The notes under the pieces were generated by a model. It was not told where the DNA came from. It worked only from the letters and a program-made list of their open reading frames with translations, and searched no databases. A program made the position numbers and the translations under genes. From Macrocystis pyrifera (lineage: Eukaryota > Sar > Phaeophyceae > Laminariales > Laminariaceae): a DNA stretch of 64,000 nt. Each line of letters opens with the position of its first letter. Position 1 is the first letter of the stretch. The stretch is taken from NCBI GenBank assembly GCA_031763025.1, contig JASSKH010000002.1, positions 20,836,168-20,900,167 of the forward strand. Reading direction: 5' to 3'. Below, piece by piece: positions 56,883 to 64,000 of the stretch.

Positions 56883-57075
56883 GTGAGTCATGATAATTTT
56901 TTTTTATTGTCATCAAGGGCGACCGCTACGAGTACGAGACCGTACTTGAGTCATGATATGTATATATTGTTATTAAGGGCGACCGTTACAAGCACGATAT
57001 CGTACTTGAGTCCTGATATTTGTTCCTTGTCTTTTTCTTTTTTAAGGGCGACCCTTACGAGTACGAGATCGTTCT
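56883..57075 (+). repeat. ~62-bp tandem array, 3 units
   Basis: GAGTCATGATA at 56,885, GAGTCATGATA at 56,948 and GAGTCCTGATA at 57,008, each followed by a T-rich run, AAGGGCGACC and ACGAGTACGAGA. The third unit has an extra pyrimidine-rich stretch. Confidence 0.75.
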
Positions 57076-58939
57076 TACCTATTTTGTTTCACACTCACGC
57101 CATTCTGAAGACATCCCAAAAACAAGCGGCTCAGGACACTTTCCATGAGACTTACGTTGAAGCTTTACTACATGCGGCATCGGAAAACGGGGAGAGCAAG
57201 AGGGGGTGGTGAAGGAGGGTGAGATATGGACAAGGAAGGCGGGGGGGTCGTCGCGATCGGCTGGTGTTTTGGTGGATTGACGCGTGCCGTGTCGGTTGCG
57301 AAAAATGTCATTTCTTCGGCGGCGGCGATACGCAAAAAGCAAGCACGACAAACGTCAAGAAACCAAAATGCAAGACACGCAGCGGGTACCGAGTAAAGTT
57401 CTGCCTGCTGTACGTATCTTGTGGAACAATGCCCCACGATAGCAAGCAGCACGAGATTTCGTGCTGCCTTTTGTTGTGGCGTATGTTGTTCCGACAGATA
57501 CCGCAGCCAGGACATATCCAGCACTCGAAGTGTAAGGTTGATGCTTTGTGTATTAATATCTAAACCAAGCGACCTGCGTTGTTCTTCCCGATGCCTGTTG
57601 TGTTACACCATGTACAGGGTAGTGTGCGGTGGTTCTGTAGACGATAATGTCCCGATAATCATACATGTGTGCGTGTGATACGTGTGCTGTGTCTCGCCAT
57701 GTCCAACAGTAAAGTACACATTTTATGTTTGTGGATACATGGCCTGTTCATGGTATGTCTTTTCGTGGGGCAAGCGCCGTTCTTTTGTGGTGTTGTATGG
57801 TTGGGTATGGGATGCTATGGGACATACAGTATGGTTATTCTGCGTATTTCAATATGCCATGTATTGGATGCCCAAACGCGCATCACCGCAGCGCTGGGAA
57901 TACGAGGCCGCACCGCGCATGGGGGCCCCTTTGTCGACGCGAGGTGGAGCCGTTCGATGTGTTCTTCCGCTACAGTTCCCGCCGGCCTCGACCTCACTTG
58001 GATACGGCCTACCAGGTGGCCTTCTCGAGGGCTCGTGCGGCTGGGATAAGCGCAGAGGGATGACAAACTGTCAAGACGTCGTCAGGTCCGAATGCCCACT
58101 GTTTCTTGCCTTTTCAAAATAGGATGATGTTCTCGTCTGACCGAGTGGTGAGATGGGCACCGTCGGGCTCGCCTTTTGCGAACGTGCTCAACGCGAAGGG
58201 TTTCCGTAAGCCAGAGAGGAAGAGGCTCTCTGGCCCCGGTCGAATATGATCAACCTGCAAGAGGCTACAAGCGCGACGTACGAGAGAATCATGAAGAGAT
58301 ATCGAGGGCGGTCATATACGTTCTCAAGGCCTTCACGTAACGGTTTTCGTATAGAATCGTAAAGCTCCGTGGGGCATTATTCTGCGCCTTCATGGATAAC
58401 GTAATGTATGCATTGGAATACCACTGTAGTAATATTAGTTGAGGACTCCTGTTCCAGTCAGTGGTTTTACCCATACTCCCTTTGATTTTGTACCCTCTGT
58501 TTACCACTGTACTGGGGTCAGATAACACCGTTTTGCCCGTGATCTCATCCAAACTTAACGATGCACAAATACCACGGAGTGCGCGCGGCAGAGCCTTCAA
58601 AAAAATCCGGGAAGTGGTAAATCGGTGAATGCCGCGAGGCAATGTCACGCTTCCGCCTCGAAGCATCAAGACGGTTGTGCGTGTGCCTAGATATCGTCGC
58701 GGCAACACTACCCTTGGTCACCCCCTTATGCCCCGTGGCTCTTTTTCAGCAGTTCTAGCCCCTTATCTGCATGATACCGCATATCTCCGTGCCGGCTACG
58801 GACCTGCGAAACCGTCTTCTCACCCGGAAGGGGTACATGTCTCACTGCCGTAGTGCATGAATCGTCAGCAAAGAGTGTGTCGCCACCGTCGGGCGGGGGC
58901 CTAGTTATGTCCGCCACTGCAGGTACCAACGACTGCTGG
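57076..58939. other. Central region, fourth part; no identified gene
   Basis: Overlapping frames up to 146 codons (57,682-58,122 +) without motifs. CTGACCGAGTGGTGAG near 58,138 resembles a Ser/Leu-type A box, but no B box follows at the right distance. Confidence 0.35.
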
Positions 58940-59250
58940 TAGCCAAAGCGTCACCCGCATGAGACGGGAACGGTGTCCCCGTCAAAAGCACGGATGCTTT
59001 CGCTTTTAGGTGTGGTGAAATAGCATGCTCACATATGCATCCTCCCGACAAGAACTTTCGGGTTTAACAATTGGAACCTTTTTTGAAAACACGTTTGAGC
59101 CAGACGTGGTTACCAGACGTGGTTCCAAGAGTTGAACCCGAAACTACTTGTCGGAAGTATGCACATGGGAGCATTATTTTTCAACACACATAAACGCCGA
59201 GGCATCGAGGCTTTTGACGCAGCATTCTGGTCATCCCACGTGCCCGGCTA
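58940..59250. mobile_element. Foldback (MITE-like) element, ~311 bp
   Basis: Arms of about 135 bases (58,940-59,078 and 59,121-59,250) pair with moderate mismatches. The best blocks are CCGACAAG.A.TTTCGGGTT with AACCCGAAA.TACTTGTCGG, and GTCAAAAGC with GCTTTTGAC. The loop is about 42 bases. It lies just inside the right arm of the large inverted repeat. Confidence 0.6.
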
Positions 59251-59425
59251 AACCGTTTAGATACGGAATGTACCACTACAGGTCCTGCGTTTTTAGTTCA
59301 ATTATGACCGAAATCGCCACCGAGCTGAGCCCCCATCTAGCCGGTGGCTGATTCATCACGGAATACAACCCTCTTCGTCGGGGCAGGAGGCCTAAACCAA
59401 ATACCACATCTACTTTGAATCATCG

Positions 59426-61656
59426 ATGAAGGTGCAGAAGAATACTGCAACTTCTCGTCTGAACGATATGTTCATTCGAATTTCGGCCACGTCTGATATG
59501 ACGTTTGGAAGATTCAGACTCACACGATGTCTTGACAGGGGAAACGATCTGACTCATACGTCATCACCGGCGCTGAGGGAATCGAACATATATGTCTGTA
59601 CCCTTGACGAAAAGAAAACTATTTATGTCTCGCTTAAAATCAAGCAAGACAAACACCTTGCAGAAGCCGGTCAAAATCATCTTCAACTGCTACAGTACGA
59701 ACCGCTGTGGTATGGACGAAAGCAGACAACTCACGAAACAAATACTGAAGAAAACTTGTGACTTCTGTTGCTATTCTTCAATATATACGTAGATCAAACA
59801 GCGTCCCACCCTCTATGCTTCCATATGGTTTTGCCCCAAAACGTGTGGGTGGGTGCAATTTCCGAAGGGTTAGAGATCGACCCGTGTTTTCTACCTGGGG
59901 CACTCTGCCCCGAACAATATAAGGGCCGTTCAGATTGAATACACACGTGCAAGCAGTCCTAATATTTCGGAACAAGTATGGTGTTGACAATTAGTTTGGC
60001 AAGTGGACGAACACCTGAATCGGCCGATGTCTACAGCATTGGTAGCACGTATCCGAACGAGTTCAGTTATGGTCAAGGTCACTCGGCTGACGAAAGCGAA
60101 AACCAAAGGATTGATCTCCTCTAATGATCGGCAAGCTACATGCCTTCTAATTGATTTAATATTTCCATCATTGATTTCCCTCCACAACCAAAAAACCCTC
60201 TAACGCTGTCATGCAGGCAAAATACTTAGAGCGGCGCCTGGTCTCCTGCAATATTGGTTTTGGTATTGGAAGTAGGTGAAAGCTTCTACCACTTTTGTAA
60301 AAGCTTCTACCATTTTCAGTATTGGCAAGGGGCTGCATCGCAACTCGGCAAACCTTGTGCAAGGTACGGACAGTCGATTGTGCTCCAACACGAGCGTGTG
60401 TTTCATGCGTTGGTCGACCTGGTGTCGGAGGAGAAGTCTTTCAAAGCGTCAACGTCGTTCGGCAATACACATCCCCGCTGCAATGATGACTGACGTCACA
60501 CTCCTAAGTCCCCTTTGACGTATAGCGTTTGGTCGTGAAGGGAAAACATTCATCAGTGATTGCTTCGCCGATGACGATCAAGCGTAGGGTCGGCGCGTTG
60601 TTTGACGAAGCATGTTCATGCAGGTTCTTCACAATGCCCAGTTTTAGAGGTAATGGATGTGCCCCGCGTCCAATTCGCCACTAGCGTAACACCGCAAAAT
60701 TAAGTTCGGCCTCGCGAAATAAAGCAGAGACAGCAACAGTATCAGTCGCTTCCGCGCCCTGGATGTGGGGGAAGCAGGAAGGTCGAAGACTCACGATTCA
60801 CTGCGCTACACCAACACCCCAGACACGCCAAGGTGCAAAACGCTTACAATACGACGCCTCAAACGGCATTTTCATCCGCCCCCATCCTCCCGGCCCCTCC
60901 CTTAACTTCCCTCGATTGGTCCGAGAAATGTTGCGGACGGAGCGCCCCGAGAGGAAGCGGAAGAGCTGCGAATACCAGGCGTCACAGCAGGCAACGACGA
61001 ACCTCTGGAGACATCCACGGCCTTCCTGGGAGCGGCACTAAGGGCGATGACGCTGAACAACCTGCGAACGTGGGAGAAAGCTCCAGGGCTACTGAAGCCA
61101 CCAGGATAGGTAGCAGACTGGAGATCACTGCGACCCTCGAGGGTGATCACGCACATGGTACTGAGCCATAACGAGCCAATTGCGCATTGAGTATCGCCAA
61201 CTGACATGCGTTCGTGGTGAACTATGTTTCGGCAGGCGTACCGAAGATCATCTACATATACAAGAGACTATTGCAGAACCTACCACCGTTTGGGGTATTC
61301 TCGAAGTATTCCAGGACGTAGAACTGGGTATCGATGACATAAAGGGGAAAGAAACTGCTGTGGCGCAAGGGGCGGATAGCGGAACGGGTCAAATCGGTTA
61401 TGTCGGTCGCATGTTCCAACGGCAATTGGATCAACGGATGCGATAGTCAATGCTTGCCAACAAACTATGCCTCATTTTGCTTGGGCATTGCTTGCCTGCA
61501 CTGCTGTCGCTTCACAGGTGGTGCTCTCTACTAGGGAAGGTTAACGTCTGCCAGGACCGAAACCACTGCGACGAGGATGATTTGTTTGTGGATGCATTCA
61601 AAACGCAAACTGACCTCCCAAATCAGCCGTATCCTGGCGGGCTTTTTTTCCTCTGA
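59426..61656 (+). pseudogene. Outward-facing coding-like tract in the right arm
   Basis: Open pieces at 59,426-59,761 (112 codons, DMFIRISATSDMTFGRFR), 60,003-60,203, 60,254-60,493 (IVLQHERVFHALVDLVS), 60,763-61,171, 61,180-61,446 (TVWGILEVFQDVELGIDD) and 61,450-61,656 (LHRWCSLLGKVNVCQDRN) follow each other on one strand in changing frames. All have left-arm counterparts. This could be a multi-exon gene or a decayed element ORF. No known domain recognised. Confidence 0.35.
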
Positions 61657-61709
61657 GTGTGATTTTGCTTGTGCCGTGCTGGGAAAGGTGGTGAAAGTAC
61701 CCACAACAC

Positions 61710-62252
61710 CTAGAGGCTCCATCTGGAACTGGCGTATCTAGGCGTGCTTGTCGTACATGTGTCCAATGCGATTTCGTGTGAGTCCCCGCTGGGGCTGGGG
61801 TTACTCATGTTGATTCTTCCATGCAGTCGCGTGGCCTGGAGTTTTCCTCGGCTGTTGTGGACGGCGTTTCTGCAGTAGTGGTTTAATAGATCGTGCGTAG
61901 TTGTGCCTATACTCCCCTGCCGTTGTGTCACCTGCATGTCTTTCCGGTTGATCCGGACGGTTCTTGGCAGTCTTACAAAACCATTCTCTGCCATTTTATG
62001 ATTTTCTGGGGTCGGCGAAGGGGAAGTGGGTTGTTCTGACATTTTTCGGGTATTGTTGCGACAGATCTCGCAGTGCTTACGTAACACCAAGTGCTGGATG
62101 TAGACTCTGTGCTGGCCTCTTATTCCCGCGATCCGGTCACCGCTCGCAGCGTTGTGGTCATGTATACGTTGGTCCTGTGAGAAGGGGGTGAGGGGTTGGT
62201 TTGATGCCTTCGTCTTGTATCCTGGGGTGGCGTCATTACGTCCATGGATCAA
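61710..62252 (-). CDS. Hypothetical protein, 180 aa, inward-facing in the right arm
   Basis: Uninterrupted frame from ATG 62,250 to TAA 61,710. Basic, Ser/Thr/His-rich, with RIAGIRGQHRVYIQHLVL and LRKHCEICRNN. No family recognised; the single HCEIC cluster is not a known finger. The left-arm copy (42,126-42,660) keeps the frame apart from one TAG and shows roughly three quarters identical residues with no indel. Confidence 0.35.
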   Translation of the reverse strand: MIHGRNDATPGYKTKASNQPLTPFSQDQRIHDHNAASGDRIAGIRGQHRVYIQHLVLRKHCEICRNNTRKMSEQPTSPSPTPENHKMAENGFVRLPRTVRINRKDMQVTQRQGSIGTTTHDLLNHYCRNAVHNSRGKLQATRLHGRINMSNPSPSGDSHEIALDTCTTSTPRYASSRWSL

Positions 62253-64000
62253 CGACGCCGCTTTAACTGGAATGTTACCGTGTCATCTCCGTTGGCGCTT
62301 GCGTAGGGGTGGTTGACAAAACGGTGGTGGTGTGGAGGCGTGGTTGCGGTAAAGTACACGGTGGTTGTATGCGTTGTATTTCCGTAGCCTAAACTAGCGG
62401 TTCTGTTAGGTGTCGTTTCCGCGATATTGTTGTTGCTGTCGACAAAGAGAAATGTGCACGCTAGGAGGGGGTGGGGTGATACTTCTTTCCTGCCATGTCG
62501 TAGCCTTCATTGGCTTTTCATTTTGATTTTGTCGCGGAACGATTGTACGAATGAAAAGGTGAAAGCCACTGGTGCACGCCATGAGGATTTTACGTAGATA
62601 TATTCATCCAACCATGACGCAGACATAACTGGAATTTATTCATCCGGGTGCGGTCGGCGCCTGCGTCATTGTGGCTTAGCATGCGGTGTTCGTTTGAGGG
62701 AGGGAAGGGGGGTGGAGCGGGGGGTACTCGAAAACATGCATGCCCGTAGTCGTATGACTATGAACCCGCGCATCCCTGCAATGCTGGAACGGGGGACGGC
62801 GGGTTTTCACCGACCAGGCAGATATATTTGGGTCTTGATCCCGTCGCACTGGTTGTCGTCATTTCTTCCATGATCCGATGATGTCTCTTTGGACGGAATT
62901 TTTCTGCGTTCTGTTACTCATTGTTTGCGTGGTGGTGGCGGGCTGTGGGTTAGTAGACTCTCTTCGTCTGGAGAGCAGGGGGGGGGATGGGGGTTTCATA
63001 TTGTGTTACATGGCTCCATGACCCATCTTTGTTTTTTTTTTTGCATTGGTTGTGTGTGGCGGATAATTGTTTGAAAAAAACTGAAGCAAATAGGGGGACG
63101 CCGGGGGGGGGATTGTGCAAAGCAATTCGTGTAACAGTGGGGAGGATTCTTGATTACGTCATTATGTCGTATACTTTCTCGGAACTTGTTGAGTACGTTT
63201 TAGGTAGCGGCTGAAATATGCGTGTGTACCTCCGACTAAGTATTGGATGCCGGGATTTCGTTATAGGCTTTTCCTTCTGGCAGTCCTGCTGTGGTCGGCG
63301 CTTGCATCATTGCCAATGGGTAAGCAATAATCGTTGGGGGTGGCGGCCGGAGGGGGGAGAGATATTGTCTTCATGCATTTCATACATGCCGTAGCCTTCG
63401 TCGTGGTTTAGTTTCTGTGCCGGCGACGGTTTAATTGTACACCACGGCGCAGGTAGGTCGTGGACACTGAGTAGGGTTGACGTGGTTGTTTCATATGACT
63501 CTGCTGTACGTTGGACTCACCTTTTCTCGTCAGTGGTTTAGTGGTGACCGCAGAGGGGTGTTGAGTGGGCGGGATGGGGGGGGGGGGGGCATTATCATAC
63601 ATGGCCGTAGTTATATGATCATAGACCGGGTGTGGGCGGGGGGTTTAGTGCGCCACCATGCCCTCACAACAAAAACCGGGTATTTTCGTGATTCACCATT
63701 GTGGTTGTTGTCACTTTGCACGGTCGTGGCTGGTGTGAGTGGGAGGGGGTGTTATAGAATGTTCTTGCCTCAAAGCTGTATACTTGCCTGGCGTTCTGTT
63801 CTCTTGTCGCAGACGGCGCGTGTGTTGCGACGACACGGGGGAGGATAAGGTGATAGGAATGTTAATGCGATAAACTTGATCGACGAGGATTGGTAAAAGG
63901 GGACGCTGGCACCCAAGCGTCCCCTGGTTCCCGGGTTCCCAGTCACTCCAATATCTAGATGTGTTATAGCTACAAAAACACATCGCTGCGTTTACAACTT

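Larger units (their letters stand above)
59384..64000. repeat. Large inverted repeat, right arm (runs off the window)
   Basis: Uninterrupted counterpart of 25,758-26,192 plus 40,767-44,965. It begins CAGGAGGCCTAAACCAAAT at 59,384 and the similarity continues to the last base of the window. Its G14 run at 63,576-63,589 is the empty version of the site that holds the 14.6-kb insertion in the left arm. Confidence 0.88.

Noticed and set aside
58130..58210. Ser/Leu-type tRNA (CTGACCGAGTGGTGAG)
   Set aside because: No B box or T-arm at an acceptable distance.

Overview
The window looks like nuclear DNA of a eukaryote that is poor in genes and rich in repeats. Support for this: an EEP-type LINE, a Ty3/gypsy LTR retrotransposon, tRNA-like SINE heads, several foldback (MITE-like) elements, a GT-AG intron, tandem arrays with a two-monomer higher-order structure, and no bacterial-style operons. 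Base composition looks close to balanced, and GTAC/CGTACG words are strikingly frequent to the eye. I cannot place the species. An alga or another protist seems more likely than an animal or land plant, but this is only an inference.

Layout. Positions 1-12.6 kb are repeats only: a degenerate ~270-bp tandem array, a possible TIR element with a small gag-like ORF (4.73-5.89 kb), two SINE-like heads, and two sets of direct repeats with a foldback element. Positions 12.6-14.5 kb hold the best single protein-coding remnant. It is the C-terminal part of a PIF1-like helicase, followed in the same frame by a C19/USP-type peptidase catalytic region with one intron and one frame break. It is cut off upstream by an AGCT-rich minisatellite. 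Positions 14.8-17.8 kb hold two further copies of a ~540-bp dispersed repeat (the first is at 11.3 kb) that keeps a ~50-codon open frame, plus a GC-rich palindrome repeat. Positions 18.9-20.7 kb are a ~364-bp satellite with alternating A/B monomers. Positions 22.4-23.3 kb are rich in GGAAGC/GCTTCC words.

The right half is dominated by one structure. A >=4.6-kb inverted repeat has its right arm at 59,384-64,000 (running off the window) and its left arm at 25,758-44,965. The left arm is split at a poly-C tract by a 14.6-kb nested insertion (26,193-40,766), while the right arm keeps the uninterrupted site. The insertion contains a dying LINE (about 35.8-40.77 kb) and a ~64/128-bp dimeric array. 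Into that array a complete LTR retrotransposon has jumped (26,558-35,219): two 372-bp LTRs differing at 2 positions, TG...CA ends, and TTTA target-site duplication. This LTR element is young by its LTRs, yet its pol is broken (RT, RNase H and integrase are readable only in pieces). It also carries two internal tandem arrays of its own, a 23-bp CAGCGTTGTCGCTG array and an ATGGT...ACCAT array.

The 14.4 kb between the arms (44,966-59,383) holds no gene I can identify, only open frames without recognisable domains, two foldback elements and some short tandem duplications. Insertion history inferred from nesting: inverted duplication (oldest), then LINE plus dimeric array into poly-C, then the LTR element (youngest).
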